Positions 48,938-60,400 of a stretch of 64,000 nt of DNA are shown here, in pieces. The notes beneath the pieces are model-generated. The model was not told the origin of the DNA and made no database searches. It saw only the letters and a program-made list of their open reading frames with translations. Each line of letters starts with the position of its first letter. Position 1 is the first letter of the stretch. Origin of the DNA: Anthopleura xanthogrammica (lineage: Eukaryota > Cnidaria > Anthozoa > Actiniaria > Actiniidae); assembly GCA_964019055.1 (NCBI GenBank), contig CAXHSA010000070.1, positions 41,599 to 105,598 on the forward strand, written 5' to 3'. Made by a program: the position numbers and the translations under genes.

Positions 48938-50253
48938 GTGTTTTTGACACCCAAAATGTGCTTTTCTCGCCCAAAAGGTGCGTTTAGCAGTGAAAAAGTG
49001 GTGTTTTGGGCCAAAGAAAATTCTCAGCAAAATTCCAATTTTGTCAGCAAAAAACAGTTTTTTGGACCAAAAAGCACCTTTTCTCAGCCAAAACCCCATT
49101 TTTTTTCGCCAAAACGTCGTGTTTTTATCTTGTGAGGTCTTTTCAGGAGCAAAAAGTGGTGGTTTCAGCAAACAGGTCCTACCGTCAGCGAAAAACCTAG
49201 TTTTGAGAGCCAAAATGGCCATTTTTCAGTTTTTTGGGCTAAAAAGGTTTTTTTTCTAGCAAAACAGTGTTTTTGACACCCAAAATGTGCTTTTCTCGCC
49301 CAAAAGGTGCGTTTAGCAGTGAAAAAGTGGTGTTTTGGGCCAAAGAAAATTCTCAGCAAAATTCCAATTTTGTCAGCAAAAAACAGTTTTTTGGACCAAA
49401 AAGCACCTTTTCTCAGCCAAAACCCCATTTTTTTTCGCCAAAACGTCGTGTTTTTATCTTGTGAGGTCTTTTCAGGAGCAAAAAGTGGTGGTTTCAGCAA
49501 ACAGGTCCTACCGTCAGCGAAAAACCTAGTTTTGAGAGCCAAAATGGCCATTTTTCAGTTTTTTGGGCTAAAAAGGTTTTTTTTCTAGCAAAACAGTGTT
49601 TTTGACACCCAAAATGTGCTTTTCTCGCCCAAAAGGTGCGTTTAGCAGTGAAAAAGTGGTGTTTTGGGCCAAAGAAAATTCTCAGCAAAATTCCAATTTT
49701 GTCAGCAAAAAACAGTTTTTTGGACCAAAAAGCACCTTTTCTCAGCCAAAACCCCATTTTTTTTCGCCAAAACGTCGTGTTTTTATCTTGTGAGGTCTTT
49801 TGAGGAGCAAAAAGTGGTGGTTTCAGCAAACAGGTCCTACCGTCAGCGAAAAACCTAGTTTTGAGAGCCAAAATGGCCATTTTTCAGTTTTTTGGGCTAA
49901 AAAGGTTTTTTTTCTAGCAAAACAGTGTTTTTGACACCCAAAATGTGCTTTTCTCGCCCAAAAGGTGCGTTTAGCAGTGAAAAAGTGGTGTTTTGGGCCA
50001 AAGAAAATTCTCAGCAAAATTCCAATTTTGTCAGCAAAAAACAGTTTTTTTGACCAAAAAGCACCTTTTCTCAGCCAAAACCCCATTTTTTTTCGCCAAA
50101 ACGTCGTGTTTTTATCTTGTGAGGTCTTTTCAGGAGCAAAAAGTGGTGGTTTCAGCAAACAGGTCCTACCGTCAGCGAAAAACCTAGTTTTGAGAGCCAA
50201 AATGGCCATTTTTCAGTTTTTTGGGCTAAAAAGGTTTTTTTTCTAGCAAAACA

Positions 50254-50522
50254 GTGTTTTTGACACCCAAAATGTGCTTTTCTCGCCCAAAAGGTGCGTT
50301 TAGCAGTGAAAAAGTGGTGTTTTGGGCCAAAGAAAATTCTCAGCCAAAACCCCATTTTTTTTCGCCAAAACGTCGTGTTTTTATCTTGTGAGGTCTTTTC
50401 AGGAGCAAAAAGTGGTGGTTTCAGCAAACAGGTCCTACCGTCAGCGAAAAACCTAGTTTTGAGAGCCAAAATGGCCATTTTTCAGTTTTTTGGGCTAAAA
50501 AGGTTTTTTTTCTAGCAAAACA
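50254..50522. repeat. 269-bp monomer with a 60-bp internal deletion
   Basis: The copy jumps from AAAATTCTCAGC directly to CAAAACCCC, omitting 60 bp. In intact copies TTCTCAGC occurs at both ends of the missing piece, and one copy of this 8-bp direct repeat remains at 50337-50344. This is the signature of slippage or microhomology-mediated deletion. It is the only large length change in the array. Confidence 0.9.
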
Positions 50523-52825
50523 GTGTTTTTGACACCCAAAATGTGCTTTTCTCGCCCAAAAGGTGCGTTTAGCAGTGAAAAAGTGGTGTTTTGGGCCAAA
50601 GAAAATTCTCAGCAAAATTCCAATTTTGTCAGCAAAAAACAGTTTTTTTGACCAAAAAGCACCTTTTCTCAGCCAAAACCCCATTTTTTTTCGCCAAAAC
50701 GTCGTGTTTTTATCTTGTGAGGTCTTTTCAGGAGCAAAAAGTGGTGGTTTCAGCAAACAGGTCCTACCGTCAGCGAAAAACCTAGTTTTGGGAGCCAAAA
50801 TGGCCATTTTTCAGTTTTTTGGGCTAAAAAGGTTTTTTTTCTAGCAAAACAGTGTTTTTGACATCCAAAATGTGCTTTTCTCGCCCAAAAGGTGCGTTTA
50901 GCAGTGAAAAAGTGGTGTTTTGGGCCAAAGAAAATTCTCAGCAAAATTCCAATTTTGTCAGCAAAAAACAGTTTTTTTGACCAAAAAGCACCTTTTCTCA
51001 GCCAAAACCCCATTTTTTTTCGCCAAAACGTCGTGTTTTTATCTTGTGAGGTCTTTTGAGGAGCAAAAAGTGGTGGTTTCAGCAAACAGGTCCTACCGTC
51101 AGCGAAAAACCTAGTTTTGAGAGCCAAAATGGCCATTTTTCAGTTTTTTGGGCTAAAAAGGTTTTTTTTCTAGCAAAACAGTGTTTTTGACACCCAAAAT
51201 GTGCTTTTCTCGCCCAAAAGGTGCGTTTAGCAGTGAAAAAGTGGTGTTTTGGGCCAAAGAAAATTCTCAGCAAAATTCCAATTTTGTCAGCAAAAAACAG
51301 TTTTTTGGACCAAAAAGCACCTTTTCTCAGCCAAAACCCCATTTTTTTTCGCCAAAACGTCGTGTTTTTATCTTGTGAGGTCTTTTCAGGAGCAAAAAGT
51401 GGTGGTTTCAGCAAACAGGTCCTACCGTCAGCGAAAAACCTAGTTTTGAGAGCCAAAATGGCCATTTTTCAGTTTTTTGGGCTAAAAAGGTTTTTTTTCT
51501 AGCAAAACAGTGTTTTTGACACCCAAAATGTGCTTTTCTCGCCCAAAAGGTGCGTTTAGCAGTGAAAAAGTGGTGTTTTGGGCCAAAGAAAATTCTCAGC
51601 AAAATTCCAATTTTGTCAGCAAAAAACAGTTTTTTTGACCAAAAAGCACCTTTTCTCAGCCAAAACCCCATTTTTTTTCGCCAAAACGTCGTGTTTTTAT
51701 CTTGTGAGGTCTTTTCAGGAGCAAAAAGTGGTGGTTTCAGCAAACAGGTCCTACCGTCAGCGAAAAACCTAGTTTTGAGAGCCAAAATGGCCATTTTTCA
51801 GTTTTTTGGGCTAAAAAGGTTTTTTTTCTAGCAAAACAGTGTTTTTGACACCCAAAATGTGCTTTTCTCGCCCAAAAGGTGCGTTTAGCAGTGAAAAAGT
51901 GGTGTTTTGGGCCAAAGAAAATTCTCAGCAAAATTCCAATTTTGTCAGCAAAAAACAGTTTTTTGGACCAAAAAGCACCTTTTCTCAGCCAAAACCCCAT
52001 TTTTTTTCGCCAAAACGTCGTGTTTTTATCTTGTGAGGTCTTTTCAGGAGCAAAAAGTGGTGGTTTCAGCAAACAGGTCCTACCGTCAGCGAAAAACCTA
52101 GTTTTGAGAGCCAAAATGGCCATTTTTCAGTTTTTTGGGCTAAAAAGGTTTTTTTTCTAGCAAAACAGTGTTTTTGACACCCAAAATGTGCTTTTCTCGC
52201 CCAAAAGGTGCGTTTAGCAGTGAAAAAGTGGTGTTTTGGGCCAAAGAAAATTCTCAGCAAAATTCCAATTTTGTCAGCAAAAAACAGTTTTTTTGACCAA
52301 AAAGCACCTTTTCTCAGCCAAAACCCCATTTTTTGTCGCCAAAACGTCGTGTTTTTATCTTGTGAGGTCTTTTCAGGAGCAAAAAGTGGTGGTTTCAGCA
52401 AACAGGTCCTACCGTCAGCGAAAAACCTAGTTTTGGGAGCCAAAATGGCCATTTTTCAGTTTTTTGGGCTAAAAAGGTTTTTTTTCTAGCAAAACAGTGT
52501 TTTTGACATCCAAAATGTGCTTTTCTCGCCCAAAAGGTGCGTTTAGCAGTGAAAAAGTGGTGTTTTGGGCCAAAGAAAATTCTCAGCAAAATTCCAATTT
52601 TGTCAGCAAAAAACAGTTTTTTTGACCAAAAAGCACCTTTTCTCAGCCAAAACCCCATTTTTTTTCGCCAAAACGTCGTGTTTTTATCTTGTGAGGTCTT
52701 TTGAGGAGCAAAAAGTGGTGGTTTCAGCAAACAGGTCCTACCGTCAGCGAAAAACCTAGTTTTGAGAGCCAAAATGGCCATTTTTCAGTTTTTTGGGCTA
52801 AAAAGGTTTTTTTTCTAGCAAAACA
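50523..52825. repeat. Five-monomer higher-order unit and its partial repeat (marked dimers 3 and 4)
   Basis: The marked dimer at 50523-51180 is followed by three monomers (51181, 51510, 51839) whose T/G forms alternate GG, T, GG. The marked dimer then returns at 52168-52825, exactly 1645 bp (5 x 329) on. The second dimer carries an extra private change, TTTTGTCGCC, near 52334. Confidence 0.75.
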
Positions 52826-54145
52826 GTGTTTTTGACACCCAAAATGTTTTTTTCTCGCCCAAAAGGTGCGTTTAGCAGTGAAAAAGTGGTGTTTTGGGCC
52901 AAAGAAAATTCTCAGCAAAATTCCAATTTTGTCAGCAAAAAACAGTTTTTTTGACCAAAAAGCACCTTTTCTCAGCCAAAACCCCATTTTTTTTCGCCAA
53001 AACGTCGTGTTTTTATCTTGTGAGGTCTTTTCAGGAGCAAAAAGTGGTGGTTTCAGCAAACAGGTCCTACCGTCAGCGAAAAACCTAGTTTTGAGAGCCA
53101 AAATGGCCATTTTTCAGTTTTTTGGGCTAAAAAGGTTTTTTTTTTCTAGCAAAACAGTGTTTTTGACACCCAAAATGTGCTTTTCTCGCCCAAAAGGTGC
53201 GTTTAGCAGTGAAAAAGTGGTGTTTTGGGCCAAAGAAAATTCTCAGCAAAATTCCAATTTTGTCAGCAAAAAACAGTTTTTTTGACCAAAAAGCTCCTTT
53301 TCTCAGCCAAAACCCCATTTTTTTTCGCCAAAACGTCGTGTTTTTATCTTGTGAGGTCTTTTCAGGAGCAAAAAGTGGTGGTTTCAGCAAACAGGTCCTA
53401 CCGTCAGCGAAAAACCTAGTTTTGAGAGCCAAAATGGCCATTTTTCAGTTTTTTGGGCTAAAAAGGTTTTTTTTTTCTAGCAAAACAGTGTTTTTGACAC
53501 CCAAAATGTGCTTTTCTCGCCCAAAAGGTGCGTTTAGCAGTGAAAAAGTGGTGTTTTGGGCCAAAGAAAATTCTCAGCAAAATTCCAATTTTGTCAGCAA
53601 AAAACAGTTTTTTGGACCAAAAAGCACCTTTTCTCAGCCAAAACCCAATTTTTTTTCGCCAAAACGTCGTGTTTTTATCTTGTGAGGTCTTTTCAGGAGC
53701 AAAAAGTGGTGGTTTCAGCAAACAGGTCCTACCGTCAGCGAAAAACCTAGTTTTGAGAGCCAAAATGGCCATTTTTCAGTTTTTTGGGCTAAAAAGGTTT
53801 TTTTTCTAGCAAAACAGTGTTTTTGACACCCAAAATGTGCTTTTCTCGCCCAAAAGGTGCGTTTAGCAGTGAAAAAGTGGTGTTTTGGGCCAAAGAAAAT
53901 TCTCAGCAAAATTCCAATTTTGTCAGCAAAAAACAGTTTTTTTGACCAAAAAGCACCTTTTCTCAGCCAAAACCCCATTTTTTTTCGCCAAAACGTCGTG
54001 TTTTTATCTTGTGAGGTCTTTTCAGGAGCAAAAAGTGGTGGTTTCAGCAAACAGGTCCTACCGTCAGCGAAAAACCTAGTTTTGAGAGCCAAAATGGCCA
54101 TTTTTCAGTTTTTTGGGCTAAAAAGGTTTTTTTTCTAGCAAAACA

Positions 54146-56119
54146 GTGTTTTTGACACCCAAAATGTGCTTTTCTCGCCCAAAAGGTGCGTTTAGCAGTG
54201 AAAAAGTGGTGTTTTGGGTCAAAGAAAATTCTCAGCAAAATTCCAATTTTGTCAGCAAAAAACAGTTTTTTTGACCAAAAAGCACCTTTTCTCAGCCAAA
54301 ACCCCATTTTTTTTCGCCAAAACGTCGTGTTTTTATCTTGTGAGGTCTTTTCAGGAGCAAAAAGTGGTGGTTTCAGCAAACAGGTCCTACCGTCAGCGAA
54401 AAACCTAGTTTTGAGAGCCAAAATGGCCATTTTTCAGTTTTTTGGGCTAAAAAGGTTTTTTTTCTAGCAAAACAGTGTTTTTGACACCCAAAATGTGCTT
54501 TTCTCGCCCAAAAGGTGCGTTTAGCAGTGAAAAAGTGGTGTTTTGGGCCAAAGAAAATTCTCAGCAAAATTCCAATTTTGTCAGCAAAAAACAGTTTTTT
54601 TGACCAAAAAGCACCTTTTCTCAGCCAAAACCCCATTTTTTTTCGCCAAAACGTCGTGTTTTTATCTTGTGAGGTCTTTTCAGGAGCAAAAAGTGGTGGT
54701 TTCAGCAAACAGGTCCTACCGTCAGCGAAAAACCTAGTTTTGAGAGCCAAAATGGCCATTTTTCAGTTTTTTGGGCTAAAAAGGTTTTTTTTCTAGCAAA
54801 ACAGTGTTTTTGACACCCAAAATGTGCTTTTCTCGCCAAAAAGGTGCGTTTAGCAGTGAAAAAGTGGTGTTTTGGGTCAAAGAAAATTCTCAGCAAAATT
54901 CCAATTTTGTCAGCAAAAAACAGTTTTTTTGACCAAAAAGCACCTTTTCTCAGCCAAAACCCCATTTTTTTTCGCCAAAACGTCGTGTTTTTATCTTGTG
55001 AGGTCTTTTCAGGAGCAAAAAGTGGTGGTTTCAGCAAACAGGTCCTACCGTCAGCGAAAAACCTAGTTTTGAGAGCCAAAATGGCCATTTTTCAGTTTTT
55101 TGGGCTAAAAAGGTTTTTTTTCTAGCAAAACAGTGTTTTTGACACCCAAAATGTGCTTTTCTCGCCCAAAAGGTGCGTTTAGCAGTGAAAAAGTGGTGTT
55201 TTGGGTCAAAGAAAATTCTCAGCAAAATTCCAATTTTGTCAGCAAAAAACAGTTTTTTTGACCAAAAAGCACCTTTTCTCAGCCAAAACCCCATTTTTTT
55301 TCGCCAAAACGTCGTGTTTTTATCTTGTGAGGTCTTTTGAGGAGCAAAAAGTGGTGGTTTCAGCAAACAGGTCCTACCGTCAGCGAAAAACCTAGTTTTG
55401 AGAGCCAAAATGGCCATTTTTCAGTTTTTTGGGCTAAAAAGGTTTTTTTTCTAGCAAAACAGTGTTTTTGACACCCAAAATGTGCTTTTCTCGCCCAAAA
55501 GGTGCGTTTAGCAGTGAAAAAGTGGTGTTTTGGGTCAAAGAAAATTCTCAGCAAAATTCCAATTTTGTCAGCAAAAAACAGTTTTTTGGACCAAAAAGCA
55601 CCTTTTCTCAGCCAAAACCCCATTTTTTTTCGCCAAAACGTCGTGTTTTTATCTTGTGAGGTCTTTTGAGGAGCAAAAAGTGGTGGTTTCAGCAAACAGG
55701 TCCTACCGTCAGCGAAAAACCTAGTTTTGAGAGCCAAAATGGCCATTTTTCAGTTTTTTGGGCTAAAAAGGTTTTTTTTCTAGCAAAACAGTGTTTTTGA
55801 CACCCAAAATGTGCTTTTCTCGCCCAAAAGGTGCGTTTAGCAGTGAAAAAGTGGTGTTTTGGGTCAAAGAAAATTCTCAGCAAAATTCCAATTTTGTCAG
55901 CAAAAAACAGTTTTTTGGACCAAAAAGCACCTTTTCTCAGCCAAAACCCCATTTTTTTTCGCCAAAACGTCGTGTTTTTATCTTGTGAGGTCTTTTCAGG
56001 AGCAAAAAGTGGTGGTTTCAGCAAACAGGTCCTACCGTCAGCGAAAAACCTAGTTTTGAGAGCCAAAATGGCCATTTTTCAGTTTTTTGGGCTAAAAAGG
56101 TTTTTTTTCTAGCAAAACA
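54146..56119. repeat. Monomer cluster with TTTTGGGTCAAAG variant (second cluster)
   Basis: Monomers at 54146, 54804, 55133, 55462 and 55791 read GGGTCAAAG; the one at 54475 does not. Two of them (55133, 55462) also carry CTTTTGAGGAGC. The cluster is about 22 kb from the first one, so the variant either spread over a distance or arose twice. Confidence 0.75.
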
Positions 56120-57436
56120 GTGTTTTTGACACCCAAAATGTGCTTTTCTCGCCCAAAAGGTGCGTTTAGCAGTGAAAAAGTGGTGTTTTGGGCCAAAGAA
56201 AATTCTCAGCAAAATTCCAATTTTGTCAGCAAAAAACAGTTTTTTGGACCAAAAAGCACCTTTTCTCAGCCAAAACCCCATTTTTTTTCGCCAAAACGTC
56301 GTGTTTTTATCTTGTGAGGTCTTTTCAGGAGCAAAAAGTGGTGGTTTCAGCAAACAGGTCCTACCGTCAGCGAAAAACCTAGTTTTGAGAGCCAAAATGG
56401 CCATTTTTCAGTTTTTTGGGCTAAAAAGGTTTTTTTTCTAGCAAAACAGTGTTTTTGACACCCAAAATGTGCTTTTCTCGCCCAAAAGGTGCGTTTAGCA
56501 GTGAAAAAGTGGTGTTTTGGGCCAAAGAAAATTCTCAGCAAAATTCCAATTTTGTCAGCAAAAAACAGTTTTTTTGACCAAAAAGCACCTTTTCTCAGCC
56601 AAAACCCCATTTTTTTTCGCCAAAACGTCGTGTTTTTATCTTGTGAGGTCTTTTCAGGAGCAAAAAGTGGTGGTTTCAGCAAACAGGTCCTACCGTCAGC
56701 GAAAAACCTAGTTTTGAGAGCCAAAATGGCCATTTTTCAGTTTTTTGGGCTAAAAAGGTTTTTTTTCTAGCAAAACAGTGTTTTTGACACCCAAAATGTG
56801 CTTTTCTCGCCCAAAAGGTGCGTTTAGCAGTGAAAAAGTGGTGTTTTGGGCCAAAGAAAATTCTCAGCAAAATTCCAATTTTGTCAGCAAAAAACAGTTT
56901 TTTTGACCAAAAAGCACCTTTTCTCAGCCAAAACCCCATTTTTTTTCGCCAAAACGTCGTGTTTTTATCTTGTGAGGTCTTTTCAGGAGCAAAAAGTGGT
57001 GGTTTCAGCAAACAGGTCCTACCGTCAGCGAAAAACCTAGTTTTGAGAGCCAAAATGGCCATTTTTCAGTTTTTTGGGCTAAAAAGGTTTTTTTTCTAGC
57101 AAAACAGTGTTTTTGACACCCAAAATGTGCTTTTCTCGCCCAAAAGGTGCGTTTAGCAGTGAAAAAGTGGTGTTTTGGGCCAAAGAAAATTCTCAGCAAA
57201 ATTCCAATTTTGTCAGCAAAAAAACAGTTTTTTGGACCAAAAAGCACCTTTTCTCAGCCAAAACCCCATTTTTTTTCGCCAAAACGTCGTGTTTTTATCT
57301 TGTGAGGTCTTTTCAGGAGCAAAAAGTGGTGGTTTCAGCAAACAGGTCCTACCGTCAGCGAAAAACCTAGTTTTGAGAGCCAAAATGGCCATTTTTCAGT
57401 TTTTTGGGCTAAAAAGGTTTTTTTTCTAGCAAAACA

Positions 57437-60400
57437 GTGTTTTTGACACCCAAAATGTGCTTTTCTCGCCCAAAAGGTGCGTTTAGCAGTGAAAAAGTGG
57501 TGTTTTGGGCCAAAGAAAATTCTCAGCAAAATTCCAATTTTGTCAGCAAAAAACAGTTTTTTTGACCAAAAAGCACCTTTTCTCAGCCAAAACCCCATTT
57601 TTTTTTCGCCAAAACGTCGTGTTTTTATCTTGTGAGGTCTTTTCAGGAGCAAAAAGTGGTGGTTTCAGCAAACAGGTCCTACCGTCAGCGAAAAACCTAG
57701 TTTTGAGAGCCAAAATGGCCATTTTTCAGTTTTTTGGGCTAAAAAGGTTTTTTTTCTAGCAAAACAGTGTTTTTGACACCCAAAATGTGCGTTTCTCGCC
57801 CAAAAGGTGCGTTTAGCAGTGAAAAAGTGGTGTTTTGGGCCAAAGAAAATTCTCAGCCAAATTCCAATTTTGTCAGCAAAAAACAGTTTTTTTGACCAAA
57901 AAGCACCTTTTCTCAGCCAAAACCCCATTTTTTTTCGCCAAAACGTCGTGTTTTTATCTTGTGAGGTCTTTTCAGGAGCAAAAAGTGGTGGTTTCAGCAA
58001 ACAGGTCCTACCGTCAGCGAAAAACCTAGTTTTGAGAGCCAAAATGGCCATTTTTCAGTTTTTTGGGCTAAAAAGGTTTTTTTTCTAGCAAAACAGTGTT
58101 TTTGACACCCAAAATGTGCTTTTCTCGCCCAAAAGGTGCGTTTAGCAGTGAAAAAGTGGTGTTTTGGGCCAAAGAAAATTCTCAGCAAAATTCCAATTTT
58201 GTCAGCAAAAAACAGTTTTTTTGACCAAAAAGCACCTTTTCTCAGCCAAAACCCCATTTTTTTTCGCCAAAACGTCGTGTTTTTATCTTGTGAGGTCTTT
58301 TCAGGAGCAAAAAGTGGTGGTTTCAGCAAACAGGTCCTACCGTCAGCGAAAAACCTAGTTTTGAGAGCCAAAATGGCCATTTTTCAGTTTTTTGGGCTAA
58401 AAAAGTTTTTTTTCTAGCAAAACAGTGTTTTTGACACCCAAAATGTGCTTTTCTCGCCCAAAAGGTGCGTTTAGCAGTGAAAAAGTGGTGTTTTGGGCCA
58501 AAGAAAATTCTCAGCAAAATTCCAATTTTGTCAGCAAAAAACAGTTTTTTTGACCAAAAAGCACCTTTTCTCAGCCAAAACCCCATTTTTTTTCGCCAAA
58601 ACGTCGTGTTTTTATCTTGTGAGGTCTTTTCAGGAGCAAAAAGTGGTGGTTTCAGCAAACAGGTCCTACCGTCAGCGAAAAACCTAGTTTTGAGAGCCAA
58701 AATGGCCATTTTTCAGTTTTTTGGGCTAAAAAGGTTTTTTTTCTAGCAAAACAGTGTTTTTGACACCCAAAATGTGCTTTTCTCGCCCAAAAGGTGCGTT
58801 TAGCAGTGAAAAAGTGGTGTTTTGGGCCAAAGAAAATTCTCAGCAAAATTCCAATTTTGTCAGCAAAAAACAGTTTTTTTGACCAAAAAGCACCTTTTCT
58901 CAGCCAAAACCCCATTTTTTTTCGCCAAAACGTCGTGTTTTTATCTTGTGAGGTCTTTTCAGTAGCAAAAAGTGGTGGTTTCAGCAAACAGGTCCTACCG
59001 TCAGCGAAAAACCTAGTTTTGAGAGCCAAAATGGCCATTTTTCAGTTTTTTGGGCTAAAAAGGTTTTTTTTCTAGCAAAACAGTGTTTTTGACACCCAAA
59101 ATGTGCTTTTCTCGCCCAAAAGGTGCGTTTAGCAGTGAAAAAGTGGTGTTTTGGGCCAAAGAAAATTCTCAGCAAAATTCCAATTTTGTCAGCAAAAAAC
59201 AGTTTTTTTGACCAAAAAGCACCTTTTCTCAGCCAAAACCCCATTTTTTTTCGCCAAAACGTCGTGTTTTTATCTTGTGAGGTCTTTTCAGGAGCAAAAA
59301 GTGGTGGTTTCAGCAAACAGGTCCTACCGTCAGCGAAAAACCTAGTTTTGAGAGCCAAAATGGCCATTTTTCAGTTTTTTGGGCTAAAAAGGTTTTTTTT
59401 CTAGCAAAACAGTGTTTTTGACACCCAAAATGTGCTTTTCTCGCCCAAAAGGTGCGTTTAGCAGTGAAAAAGTGGTGTTTTGGGCCAAAGAAAATTCTCA
59501 GCAAAATTCCAATTTTGTCAGCAAAAAACAGTTTTTTTGACCAAAAAGCACCTTTTCTCAGCCAAAACCCCATTTTTTTTCGCCAAAACGTCGTGTTTTT
59601 ATCTTGTGAGGTCTTTTCAGGAGCAAAAAGTGGTGGTTTCAGCAAACAGGTCCTACCGTCAGCGAAAAACCTAGTTTTGAGAGCCAAAATGGCCATTTTT
59701 CAGTTTTTTGGGCTAAAAAGGTTTTTTTTCTAGCAAAACAGTGTTTTTGACACCCAAAATGTGCTTTTCTCGCCCAAAAGGTGCGTTTAGCAGTGAAAAA
59801 GTGGTGTTTTGGGCCAAAGAAAATTCTCAGCAAAATTCCAATTTTGTCAGCAAAAAACAGTTTTTTTGACCAAAAAGCACCTTTTCTCAGCCAAAACCCC
59901 ATTTTTTTTCGCCAAAACGTCGTGTTTTTATCTTGTGAGGTCTTTTCAGGAGCAAAAAGTGGTGGTTTCAGCAAACAGGTCCTACCGTCAGCGAAAAACC
60001 TAGTTTTGAGAGCCAAAATGGCCATTTTTCAGTTTTTTGGGCTAAAAAGGTTTTTTTTCTAGCAAAACAGTGTTTTTGACACCCAAAATGTGCTTTTCTC
60101 GCCCAAAAGGTGCGTTTAGCAGTGAAAAAGTGGTGTTTTGGGCCAAAGAAAATTCTCAGCAAAATTCCAATTTTGTCAGCAAAAAACAGTTTTTTTGACC
60201 AAAAAGCACCTTTTCTCAGCCAAAACCCCATTTTTTTTCGCCAAAACGTCGTGTTTTTATCTTGTGAGGTCTTTTCAGGAGCAAAAAGTGGTGGTTTCAG
60301 CAAACAGGTCCTACCGTCAGCGAAAAACCTAGTTTTGAGAGCCAAAATGGCCATTTTTCAGTTTTTTGGGCTAAAAAGGTTTTTTTTCTAGCAAAACAGT

